NCBI GenBank assembly: GCA_949825025.1
Contig: OX463778.1
Span: forward strand, 32,876,616 to 32,940,615
DNA from: Siphlonurus alternatus
Taxonomy: Eukaryota > Arthropoda > Insecta > Ephemeroptera > Siphlonuridae
Reading direction: 5' to 3'
Length of the DNA stretch: 64,000 nucleotides
The notes beneath the pieces were generated by a model. That model saw only the letters and a list, made by a program, of their open reading frames with translations, had not been told where the DNA came from and did not search any database. The position numbers were made by a program, and so were the translations under genes. This document shows, piece by piece, positions 25,301 through 37,900 of the stretch (positions within the stretch are counted from its first letter, which is position 1; each line of letters opens with the position of its first letter).

Positions 25301-28300
25301 AGTCACCTGAACCCGAGCCAGTTCAGTTAAAACCATTCACAAAGCTACCCAAAGCGGATGAAAAAGATACCGTTGAAATTAAAAAAGCATCTCGGAAAAA
25401 ACTAGAGTCACCTGAGCCAGAGACAGTGCAGCTTAAACCTTTCAAAAAAGAAAAGCACCCGAAAGAAGAACCAGAAACAGAAAAGGTGGAACTTCAGAAA
25501 GCTCCACGTAAAGAGCGTTCCAAGTCCCCTGAACCCCAGCCAGTTCACTTAAAACCATTCACAAAGCCACCCAAAGAGAATGAAAAAGAAACTGTTGAAA
25601 TTAAAAAAGCACCTCGAAAGAAACTAGATTCACCTGAGCCAGAGACGGTGCTGCTTAAACCTTTTAAAAAAGAAAAGCACCCGAAAGAAGCACCAGAGGC
25701 AGAAAAGGTGGAACTTAAGAAAGCTCCACGTAAAGAGCGTTCCAAGTCGCCTGAACCTGAGCCCGTTCAGTTGAAACCATTCACAAAGCCACCCAAAGAC
25801 GATGAAAAAGTAACAGTTGAAATTAAGAAAGCACCTCGAAAGAAACTAGAGTCACCTGAGCCAGAAACAGTGCAGCTGAAACCTTTCAAAAAGGATAAGC
25901 ACATTCATGAAGAACCAGATAGAGAAAAGGTGACGCTGAAGAAAACACCTCGTAAAGAGAAATCGAAGTCTCCAGAACCAGAAAAAGTTGAATTAAAAGC
26001 TCTCAAAAAAGAAAAAGCAAGCGAAGAAAAGCCTGAAGAAGATAAATCTACAAAGCAAATAGAAATTAAGAAAGCACCACGGAAGGAGAGACCGAAATCT
26101 CCAGAACCTGAAAAGGTGGAGTTAAAATCTTTCAAAAAGGAGAAACCAAAAGAAGAGAAGGTTACTGAAGAAATAGAAATAAAGAAAGCTCCTCGCAAGG
26201 AAAGACCAATGTCTCCAGAAGCTGAAAAAATAGAGCTGAAGCCTTTCATAAGAGAAAAGCCAAAGGAAGAAAAGACTACCGAGGAAAAAGAGATTAAGAA
26301 AGGACCACGGAAGGAAAGACCAAAATCTCCAGAACTTGAAAAAGTGGAATTAAAACCTTTTAAACAGGAGAAGCCAAAGGAAGAGAAGGTTGCTGTAGAA
26401 ATAGAAATAAAGAAAGCTCCTCGCAAGGAAAGACCAACGTCTCCAGAACCTGAGAAAGTAGAGCTGAAGCCTTTCATACCAGAAAAGCCAAAGGAAGAAA
26501 AGACTACTGAGAAAATAGAAATTAAGAAAGCACCACGGAAGGAAAGACCAAAATCTCCAGAACCTGAAAAAGTGGAATTGAAACCTTTCAAAAAAGAGAA
26601 GCCAAAGGAAGAGAAGGTTACTGAAGAAATAGAAATAAAGAAAGCACCTCGCAAGGAAAAACCGAAATCTCCAGAACCTGAGAAGGTGGAGTTGAAACCT
26701 TTCAAAAAAGAAAAGCCAAAGGATGAGAAGGTTACTGAAGAAATAGAAATAAAGAAAGCTCCTCGCAAGGAAAGACCGAAAACTCCAGAACCTGAGAAGG
26801 TGGAGTTGAAACCTTTCAAAAAAGAAAAGCCAAAGGATGAGAAGGTAACCGAAGAAATAGAAATTAAGAAAGCACCACGGAAGGAAAGACCAAAATCTCC
26901 AGAACCTGAAAAAGTGGAATTAAAACCTTTCAAAAAAGAGAAGCCAAAGGAAGAGAAGGTTACTGAAGAAATAGAAATAAAGAAAGCTCCTCGCAAGGAA
27001 AGACCGAAAACTCCAGAACCCGAGAAGGTGGAGTTGAAACCTTTCAAAAAAGAAAAGCCAAGGGATGAGAAGGTAACCGAAGAAATAGAAATAAAGAAAG
27101 GTCCTCGCAAGGAGAGACCAAAGTCTCCAGAACCGGAGAAGGTTGAGTTGAAGCCTTTCAAAACAGAGAAGCCAAAGGAAGAAAAGTTTACTGAAAAAAT
27201 AGAGATTAAGGTTGCACCACGCAAGGAAAGATCGAAATCTCCAGAACCTGAAAAGGTGGAGTTAAAACCTTTGAAAGAAGAGAAGCCAAAGTTAGAGAAG
27301 CCATTCGAAAGCCCGCAGCAACCACAGCCTATAAAATTGACTGAGGAATTACCTACGCCAAAAGAAATAATTGTAGAAGAAAATAAATCGCAAGTGCAGT
27401 TAAAGAAAAAGACTGTACCCAAAAAAGCTCCGAAAGAAGTGGAGCCAGTAAGAATTGAAGAGCAGTCAACTGAAGAGCCTCAACCTGAAACCTCAAACCT
27501 CCCATGGCGGAGACCAAGTAAACCAAAATCTCCTGAAAAAGAAGGAATCAAAGCTGTTCCTGAAGAAATTGAAAGACCAAAATCGCCAAAGCCTTTACAT
27601 ATAGTTGAAGTTGAATCAACTCCCATAGACGTTCCCGTAGAAGAGCGTAAATTGCAAGTTCAACTAAAGAAACCAAAAGCAATTGAAAAGGTGTTGGAAC
27701 CAGTCGGACTTGAAGAGAAACCTGTAAAAGAGCCGATATCAACAGAGAGAGAACAGGTTATGATTACTATATCCGAAAAACCGCAGACTCCACAGCCTGT
27801 TAAGTTAATTGATGAGGTGCCAGCTCCTGTAGAAGTTCCTGCAGAAAAAAATAAGTCTCAAGTTTTACTCAAGCCGGCCAAGAAATCTAAAAAGCCGCAA
27901 CCTGTAAAAATAGAAGATAAGCCTGTTGAAATTCCTGAGGCACCTGAAGAAAAATCTGCAGCTCATTTTCAGCCAAAGATACCTCTTCTAGTTCAACAGG
28001 TCATTGATAAAACTGAGGAGACTTTAGAACAGAAGGAAGTTACATCAAAGACGCAAATGGTGATGAAACCTGTTGCTAAAATAGCTGAACATGTAAAAGT
28101 ACCTGAAGAACCTGAAAAAGAACCTATATTAGTAGAAGAAGAAATGTCAACTGCATGGAAGGAAGTTAAGGTTGATACCCAAGCAAGAAAAATTGTGAAG
28201 AAAAGCGAAGTGCCATTACCAATTGTCGAACCCGAAGGTCCATTACGTGACATAGAAATTATTAGTGCAAAACGACAACAAAAAATTGTAGAAGAACAGA

Positions 28301-28835
28301 AAGTTGAAGAAGTTAATGTTGTACAAAAAATGGTACGAAGAGTTAGGAGAAAAACGTCTGAAAAAGCAATTCCTCCTAGATTTATACAACGACTTCAGCC
28401 TGTTATATCTAGTCCTGGGCGTATTGCGCATTTCCAATGCAAGGTAGAGGGATTACCGTTCCCCGAGCTAAAGTGGTACCGTAACGAGAAGGAAATCACG
28501 ACAAGCGAGAGAATATCAATCACGTTGGTGGAGTCCACCGCGTCCCTCGAGATCTCGGAGGCGACACACGAGGACGTAGGCACGTACTCGTGTCGGGCCA
28601 GCAATCCGGCTGGCGTGGCAACGTCCACGGCAAATCTCGTGCTGATTGGTGAGTGTTTCTGCTCGCGTGTGTGCTCTTGTAATGTAGCAATCGTAGTATA
28701 CAGTACATTATTTGATGTATTAATACTTTTCTTTGTATGTTATTACAGCGAAATTATACTATCTTATTATAGATTTTTTTTCTTAAAAAAATGTATGAAA
28801 CTTAAATATTTCGTCTAAAACATAAAATTTGTGCA

Positions 28836-28934
<99 letters not shown>

Positions 28935-31900
28935 ACTTATCGAAGTCTTCAGTAAGAAAAAATTGTCTCTTTTGTCATAATATATATATAATTAAATTTT
29001 ACGCGGGATAGATTCTTCATTTTAATGTATTTTAATTGAATATTTTGGCGATTATATGTTATTATAACTTAGGTTTCATGCGTATTATTAGTATTATTAT
29101 CCATACTGTAGAATGCAATTCTTACTTATAATTGAAATTTTTAAAACAATGGTAAAATAAATAAATTGATAAAGAACTATAAGAACTAAGTGAAAACGGT
29201 TTTTATGGCAGCCATTATTATACGCCTCGCAACTTTTAAATTTCAAGTTGGCAAATACTTTTTAATTTACGATATATTAAAATTTTATCAAAATTTAGTG
29301 CAAATGTTGCGTTGATGATCTGCAAGGTTAACTCTGTGCATGATTGACGTTACGCTAGATAGTTTGAATACCGCGTGACTGCGACCGCGTGGAGAGATCA
29401 ACGTTCGCGCCGGGTACATACCGCCTGAGTTATAGGCAACTCTCCATACGTCCGTGTGGAGAAATTTGCATAAAAAAGATTGCAGGCGCTAAATCATCGG
29501 GCCAAGTTTTTTAATGTTACTTTCTTATGTTTCTTGTACATAGTTATTTAAAACTTTATTGTGTTGTTCGTAAATTTTATTCTATTTTGTTTTATTACTT
29601 AGATACAAACACACTACTTGTTAAAAAATGTATTTTCAGTACATTTTAATGAGAATTTTAGCATTTTCATAAGCACAAAGTTTTAAACTTGTTATCTTTG
29701 AAAAGTGTTTACATATATTTGCAACACTGCATAGTATAAATAGCTAAACTTTTTTATTTTGTAATTAGTGCAGAAGCTGTTAAAAGTCTAGCAGAGGACG
29801 CCGACTTCTTGCTAATGGCCTTTTGCTGTTTTTCGTCGTGCGTGACAGAAATAGTGTCCGTGGGCTCCCAAGCTTCACGATGCTTTAAACCCATTGAGAA
29901 TATCGTCTGACTAAAAAACTGCAACTTACAAAATACCCATTTAATGACTTAATTTTAATTTATTTTTTACTTTATGTTGTAAACATTTTAAAAAGTCGGG
30001 ACTTTTACTAAATTATCTATTTAATTATATTAAATGATTGGCTTTTTTTCTACTTCATATTATTAAAAAATCTAAAATTATTTTGGATCGAAACTTTGGC
30101 ATTTATTTACAGACCAAGAAGAAAACAACAGACGCTTAAAAATATAAATAGAATTGTTCTAGAACAGTATATGAGGCGGTAGAGCTGATGCATTATAAAT
30201 AAGTTCGATGTTTATAAAAGCGTTTATGTATCAAACATATTATACGTTAATAAACTGTTAGATGTTTTGATATAGGAACAAAGTGTTGATTGTGCTTGGT
30301 ACACACACGCGTGTTGCTGATCATAGAGAGATGCCAAGGGAATATTTTTAGTCTTGATGGAGAAGACAAGAAGGTTACATGCATTCTTGCTCTCTAATTT
30401 CCCCTTCGTGTGTCGCCACTTGAACGATAATGGCATCTCACACCCAACTTAATTAAAATTCATGTCTGACTCATCTTTATTATAGTTGTGTTCATTTATA
30501 AAAGAATACAACAAGTACTGAACTCTATATTTGAAGTTTATTTATTTAAAAATTGTTTTTTTATCGTAAATTTAAAAATGTATTTTTTGGAGTGTTCTTA
30601 TATTAAAATTTTTCGTTTATACTGATGCCAAGTATATAAGAAAGTAGTGAAAGTACCATAGCTTATTTTCAGTTTTTTTTTGTGTAATTATACCAAGCAT
30701 GTGTTGTTATTATGATGATTATTATTACTTTGGTCTCGACTGGGTGGGAACAAATAGTCGTATGGGAGGATAGTTTCCATCGTCTCCTATTTATACTTCA
30801 CAGCCGACCGAACGTTAGCACATTAAGAGAACACGTGACCTAGTGGCCAGTAGCTTATACGTATGTAACAACGAGTGTCCCGCGACCGCCATCGCCTCTT
30901 GCTCAGGGCGGGCCTAGGCTACTGCTGCTGCTGCTTAGACCAGTGGCGGGGCAAAGCCAGGCAGTAGCGGCAGACAAGCGGCGGGGGAAGTGGAGGAGAA
31001 GGAAACTTTCCTGCCAAATCGTTTTCCCAGCAGCTGCCTGAACCACAGTAGCCTACAAGCTTTGCTTTGCACAGGATTGATTCGAAACATTGTAAAAAAT
31101 TCGACCATGTAGTTACGCATTAAGGGACCAAATAATTGTTGTTTTCTATTTTTTATATATTGATTTATAAAACGAATGTTTAGTAATATTACGATTGGAT
31201 ATGTCAACGAAATATAAGAGTAAGATATTGTGTATAAAAAAAAGTGTAGTGCATGTGATTTAATATAGTGTAATATTTTTGGGCATGTTTTTAATGTTTC
31301 CAGAGTCGGAAATTAATTGGTCAAATAAAATGGTAATCCCTTTGCATAAAAATCTTACCTCAACTTTAAAATGTAAACGTAAGAAATTCGATAGGCGATA
31401 ATTTGTAAACAATAGAAAAAAACGTAACTAATTCTAAAGACTGTAGAAAATTCTCTTTTTTTGTAAAATGGACCTTTACGATTTTACAGATCATTTGTAT
31501 GCTTCATTGGCACTTGAATTGTAATACTTTGTTGAAACATTTAACACGCATGTTGCTAAACACACGAGTGGTTTTAAAACAACTCCACCCTCTCGCTAGC
31601 TGACGTTGTTGAGAGTTGAAGGATACTCTAAACTGTGCCTTGGCAACCAAAACTAAAGTCCTGAAATAGGTTTATCCACTTTTGCCAAGATTTCCCTAAT
31701 TTTGTGTGCGAGTACCACGCGTCTTATCTTCTTTAAAAACTAAAATGATTAATGCATTTACATTATTTCATGTTTACTTTTTTTAAAAGCTAGCTAGGTA
31801 ATTAATTATAAATATATATATTTTAAAAGGTTAACTATTTAAAAAAATATACATATTTTTTTAATTCAAATTTCTATTTTTACGAAATAATTTAAATACG

Positions 31901-34900
31901 ATTTATTTAACCATTTCCATCCGTCCTCTTGTTTTTAACCTCTTACTCCCTACGATGATAAATTAAGCTATAATAACAGTGTGTTGTTATGATGGATATG
32001 TTTTTCTTTCCTAGAACGTGAGCCAAGTGGTGAAGCCCCCCACTTTGTTGAGCCTCTGCAGCCTCAGGTTGCTAGACAGAAGCAATGTGTCAAGATGGAG
32101 TGTGTAGTCCAAGGAAAACCGACGCCCCAAGTCACGTGGTTCAAAGCTGACACGGAAATTAAGCCGTCCAAAACAAAAAGTACACAATATGATGAAGACA
32201 CGGGACTGGCCACTCTTACATTACACGAGCCGACACGGGAGGATCAAACCATGTACATGTGCCGGGCTGTCAACAAGTTGGGGCAAGCCGAATCTAGAGC
32301 CAATTTACTTATTGGTAAGAACAATGAATTATTTCATTTTTTTGAAGCTTTAAATTTAATTTTCAAAAGAAAAAAATTACATCTTGTGGAAAGCAGACGA
32401 TTTGTGTGTACGTGACTACTTTTTTCTGTAAGAACGCCTAAAAAGATACACAGAAAACATGTGAAATATTTTTTTAGTGGAAATATTATTTTAAAACATG
32501 ACTAACATTTTTCAATGTCAAAATAAATTGTAACAATTTTTTATTACTAAATTAAAACATGCCAACGTTTAAAAAATGTTACAATTTGTTTCTTTGAAAT
32601 CTGCACAGCTTTTAATTAATATATATGGAATATTATTAGAAGTTTTTTCAAGGTTTAATTTTATGTTTCTAAATTTCAGGTGAAGCTGTTTTAGTTCATA
32701 AGCCTACAATAATGGTTGCACCCAAAATAACTAAACCTCTTGAAGCTATAATAGCTAAAGCAAATACAGAAGTAAAATTAGATGTTGAATTTTCTGGACA
32801 ACCAAAACCAGAAGTAAAATGGTATAGAAATGGTAAAGAAATTACTCCAGAAACTAAAGGCAAATCTATAGTGACTGAAAACTTCACAACTTCACTAAGC
32901 ATTCCTGAAATAGCGCGGTCTGATATTGGCAAGTACGAAGTTCGAGCAACCAACGAGGCAGGGGAGGCACGCACGTCCGGGACTGTAGCTGTCGTTGGTA
33001 CGTGCTATACACCAATTTAACTGGAGCGAATGTCCGCTCAACGTGTCATTCTATGTTACAGAACCTCAGAAGCCCCAGATGGAAGATGTCGTACCCCCCA
33101 AGTTTACTAAACAACCTCAACCGCAAATTATTCCTGAAGGACAGGTTGCAATTTTAGAAGCTAAAGTTGAATCTCATCCTACGTGTTCATTCCAATGGTT
33201 TCAAGATTCAAAGCCAATTCAAGTAAGTTAAAAAAAAAAATGTGTTATTTAATATTTGTAATAGGGCGTGCATTATAATCCAAGGAACTTTCAGGAAAAA
33301 GATCGCGATTTATTGTAATATTTACAATATTTTTTTTATTATATAATTGTTAAGCTGATGCATATTTTTTTTTAAATTTCAGTTTGCATCAATTGCCTTC
33401 TTTAATTCAAACATTTTATGTTTCAGTCTTGCCCCGAGCTGAGAATTGCGACTGAAGATAATCGATCTGTTCTTATAATGACCGAAGCTTATTCAGAATT
33501 TGCTGGCCAATTTACTTGTAGAGCAGAAAACGTAGCAGGCTCTGTCACAGCCACTGCAACAATAACCGTAGTAGAACAAGCGTCTACCGAGGAGCTGGTA
33601 GCGCCATCATTTGTCAAACCTCTTACCGGACTGCGAGTCATGGACGGCGAGGAAGTACACTTCACATGCGAGGTAAAATTATATTTTTTTATATATACAA
33701 TTTATGACATTTATTTTAATTTTTTTTTATTTTTTTTTAGGTTGCTGGAAAACCGATACCTCGTATCAGTTGGCTTCACAATGGAGAACCAATTAGAGAA
33801 GGAAAGGACGTGACTATATTCCAAGATTTAGAAGGAGTCTGCAAACTCGCCATTTCTGAAGTATTCCCTGAGGATTCTGGAGACTATTCCTGTCAAGCAG
33901 TCAACAAAGTCGGAGAGTGTGTCTGTGCAGCGTCTCTCGTCGTTGAAGGTAACACCTGTCATTTTATGTTTAATTATCATATTGATTAATTATATTTTGT
34001 TTTCGTGTGTTTAGCGTATGAATACATCCCAGACTCTGAGATTTCAGTAACCATGGGTACATCATTAACAACAGGACAAAGTGGCTCAGAAGAAGATCTG
34101 TTAGCCGAGAAGGTACATTATTATAAATCTATGTATGATCCATAGCTAATGTATAACCAAGAAGAAAATATATGTTACAATTTCTTCTTGCAAATTTGTT
34201 ATTTCTTGTTATTGTTGAATTTTTACTATCAAAATATTATTACGTGTTGGTATTCATTTTTGTATCAAAATATGTTACCTTTTACTATAAAAATGAAACA
34301 TAATTCATTTTTCAATAGAATTTTGCAGTTCATTTAAGTTTTTGGATTGTTTATTGTTTTCATTATTGGCTGTGAAGTTGTGTGAACTTTTTTCTTGAAA
34401 ATTTGAACTGAATTTTTATTTCAATTTTTTTATTATTTACTGTGTTTTATATTGTGATCACTTCCTGACCCTGAAGTGTGTTGTGTTATATTGTATGATA
34501 GTTGTTATAGAAAATAAAGTTTTATGAACAATTTCCATCTTCCACTTTTGTATTGGATATTACCTTACAAAAAATTTGAAAATTGATACTCAGTTCACTT
34601 TTTCAAATATTTTTGGTAGAGACATTATTTTTAAAGCTTTGTCACTGCTAGACTTTTTTTAAGCAGAAAAATAAATTTCACTTGCTATTATTATATTATT
34701 TATTATATTATAAATAAATAGAAGGAAGTTTTTATTTACATAAAAAAAAACATTGGTATTATTACTTGGGCTAGAAAGGTTGGAATTTCTAAATTAAATT
34801 TAGAGAATTTTTCAATTACAAGTTATGTAAAATTTCAAATTTATTTCTTTTTTTCTGTAATTTTTGCAATAAACAATATAAAACTTAATTTAAGGAACCA

Positions 34901-37900
34901 TTCAAATACCTTAATTTAGTATTCTCTGTAAAATGGTGTTTAATGCATTTAATCCAACATATTCTGGTAAAAGTAAGAAAAAAATGTTTTTACTCTCTCT
35001 TATTTATTTTGCTTTTTTTCCATCTACTTAATTTGTCATGGGATTTAAATGGAGCATAGATGTCTTATAGTTATTATGCTTTCATTGCAGAGCTTATCTG
35101 ATGTTTCTGAGGAGAGTGGCCAACATTCCATAGCTGAGGAGCCAACCGGCATGGCCCCTCACTTTACCTCTAGTTTGGCGGTGCAGCCTCTGGAGGATGG
35201 CAGGACGAGGTACAGCAATCGGTGCTCACTTGAGGGACTTCTCAATGACAAAAGGAATGTTGACCATGCTTGAATATGACTGAAGTAGTTTTAATGAATA
35301 TCATGAATTTCTTTAGTCATATATGAACAATTACTGCAATGTATTTGTAATTAAATCTTAACTTAATTTCCTTCACAATTGAAATTTTGATCTTTATCCA
35401 TACAACCAATGTGAGCTTGAAAATTTGACAGTGGCAAACTGATCCGTGGCGTTGTCCGCAGGCTGGAGGTGAAGGTGGATGGCAAGCCAAAACCCGAGGT
35501 CCACTGGTATCGCCAGGGTGTGGAGATCCAGCCGTGCGAAGCCTACCAGGTCGAGGAAATGGACGACGGAATGTGGGTGCTGACGGTCGACGAAATGCCT
35601 GAGATGCTCGGAGAGGTAGTCTGTGTTGCACAGAACCCTCTGGGGGTCACCTCCGAGACTGTCCTCCTCACAGAAGGTACTTACATGAAAATATTGTTAC
35701 TTCTCATTTTCTATGAAGTAATGTTTATTAAAAATTTCTTTATATTTAAAATTTATGTATATTCTTAATATATTGTGTTATAGAAGCATGGCATAAATAA
35801 ATATTTTATTTTTTTGTTAATGCTTATTTTGTTTTACTTAAAAAATTATTTCATAAATTTATTTCTTTAAATTGAAATTGTACATATTTAAAATGATAAA
35901 TATAATGATATGTTTGTTCTTCTGTTTTTCAGGAACCTTACCCACTCCTTTACCCTTACTAATAAAATATAACATCACTATCACACCACAACATATGAAC
36001 AGCACATATGCCACACATGTACATTCTTTTAAAATGAAATTTCTCTTTCAGATTTTTTTTGGTCCTGCTGATGCTTCTTTTTATTTTGTTTTGTATTTTT
36101 AATATGTATATTTTTATTATTTGCTGCTTTTTTATAAATGCAATATTTATAATATTTAAAAATTAATGTGTGTCTTTTTGCATACTTTAAAAGTATTTTT
36201 AAATAATAAATTTTCTTTAAATGTTTTGCATGGCTATTTAATAAAAAAATATTATTTTGCTTTTCATTTATATTATATATATCATATTTTTTATTTGTAA
36301 TTGTAACTTGCTTTTTAAAATTTATATTATAAGAAAATGACGAGTTTTTGTTTTGCAGAATACGTGACTACCAAGGAGTACCGCAAGCCAGAATGGGTGA
36401 CACGTATGGAGGAACTGCAGGAGCAGCTGAGAGGTACCGATCAACAACAGTCTGTCATGGAGCATGCTAACCGAAGCCACAGTGTGATGTCTGATGATAG
36501 CCTTGATTGCCCGCGGTCCCCCGCCCACCCCACGTCTCTCTCCCTATCTAGTCAACCAAGACCATTCCTGAGTACCTCGTCATTCATATCACTGGAGGAT
36601 ATTTCTCCTGGAGATGATTCAGTGTTCATGACAATTTCTTGTCCTGAGTTAACATTTGAAGAAGAAGTAAAGAGAACAATGTCACCCTTTCATTTAAAAA
36701 CTCCTCCGCCACCTGAGAATTCACCCTGTACTCCAGATGCACCTGATATTACTCTGACGTTACCAACTGGTCAGGATATTGTTTTAAAAGATGAAAATGA
36801 AAGACCAAGTTCAGGTTTATTAGCTAGTAATGATTATGCTCATGATGCCATGTCTGATTTTCTGTTCACACATATTGGATCAATATCATCTGCCATAGAC
36901 AGCCTTGGCTTATCAAGTAATTCAAGAGATAAAGGTGATAATTTTGATTCTCAAGAAACATTAAAAGCTGAAGATAATGATCAACCATGTGATACCTTAC
37001 ATAAGACAATAGACTCCAGTGAGACTTTCAGAACTTGTTCTGTCAGTGTCTTAAATACATCAACTGGACACCAAGACACCTGGGAAGTTGAAAGATGTAG
37101 CAGCGAAAATGATTTATCTCATTTAATGCCATTTGATACAACAACAAAACATAGTCAACAAGTGCAAGCTCAGAGTACAGAATATTTTGAAGCAAATTTA
37201 AATTCTCCGTCAGCAAATATAACTCCGTTCGAAGCATTTGAAAATTTAGAGCACATGAAACAGCAATTTAGTACTTTTGAAAATCTTGCAGATTTTTCTG
37301 AAGATCGAGATTCAATTTCCTCCACCAGATCTTCAGAATATCTCACCTGCTCTGAGGCTTCCATTCAGTCATCCGTGGAAAGGTCATCACGCTCTAGAAT
37401 TCCAATACCTGGGCGCTGGCGACACGATCGATCCTCGTCCCAAGAACCAAGAGAGAGAACACCAGAGGTAACGCAAGATGTCAAATACATGACGTTACCT
37501 GCAAGACCCAAGAAGAAATCACTTTCTCCGAGCAGCTCCTCAAATTCACTTCCATACTACACTCCATTATCGTGTACACCAACATCCTCTATTAGCCGTA
37601 TTCCAGTTTTAAAATCTTCCAACGAGCTCTTGAGAAAATGTCTGTCGACTCCGAACTCACCAGTGGCATCCCGTAGAAGTCTCATAAAGGTCCCCAAACA
37701 TTTGTCTCCCAGTAGTGAGATAAGAAAGTACAGTTCGACACCGTCTTCTCCAACACTCTCCAGACGGAGGTTACCAACCACCCCAGAAGTATCGTTACCA
37801 CCTTCTCCGAGACCTAAATCTCCAAGTCCTAACTTGTTGAAAAAAGTCATGAAAGATCAGATTCAGTCTGGATTTCACACATTACCAAGACGCAGTGCAT

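Noticed and set aside
23037..25745. Series of 66-213 codon minus-strand frames at 444 bp spacing
   Set aside because: Shadows of the repeated plus-strand coding units; the spacing is that of the array.
23230..27330. Regular direct repeats that resemble a CRISPR or satellite array
   Set aside because: Eukaryotic gene; unit length is a multiple of three and the frame stays open, so it is a coding repeat.
25905..27422. 505-codon open frame on the minus strand across the PEVK array
   Set aside because: Its protein (repeating FSFLKGFNSTFSGSGDFG) is only the complement of the tandem PEVK codons, which lack the complements of stop codons. It has no independent support.
28829..29011. 60-codon frame made mainly of alternating Tyr-Ile
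   Set aside because: Translation of the (TA)n microsatellite.
33382..33426. Upstream acceptor in front of the exon at 33427
   Set aside because: Using it in the required phase leads to TGA; the downstream acceptor completes the Ig.
35210..35275. Read-through of the donor after the acidic linker exon to a TGA
   Set aside because: No poly(A) signal close by, and the normal splice restores the Ig strand exactly (RT|R LEVKV).
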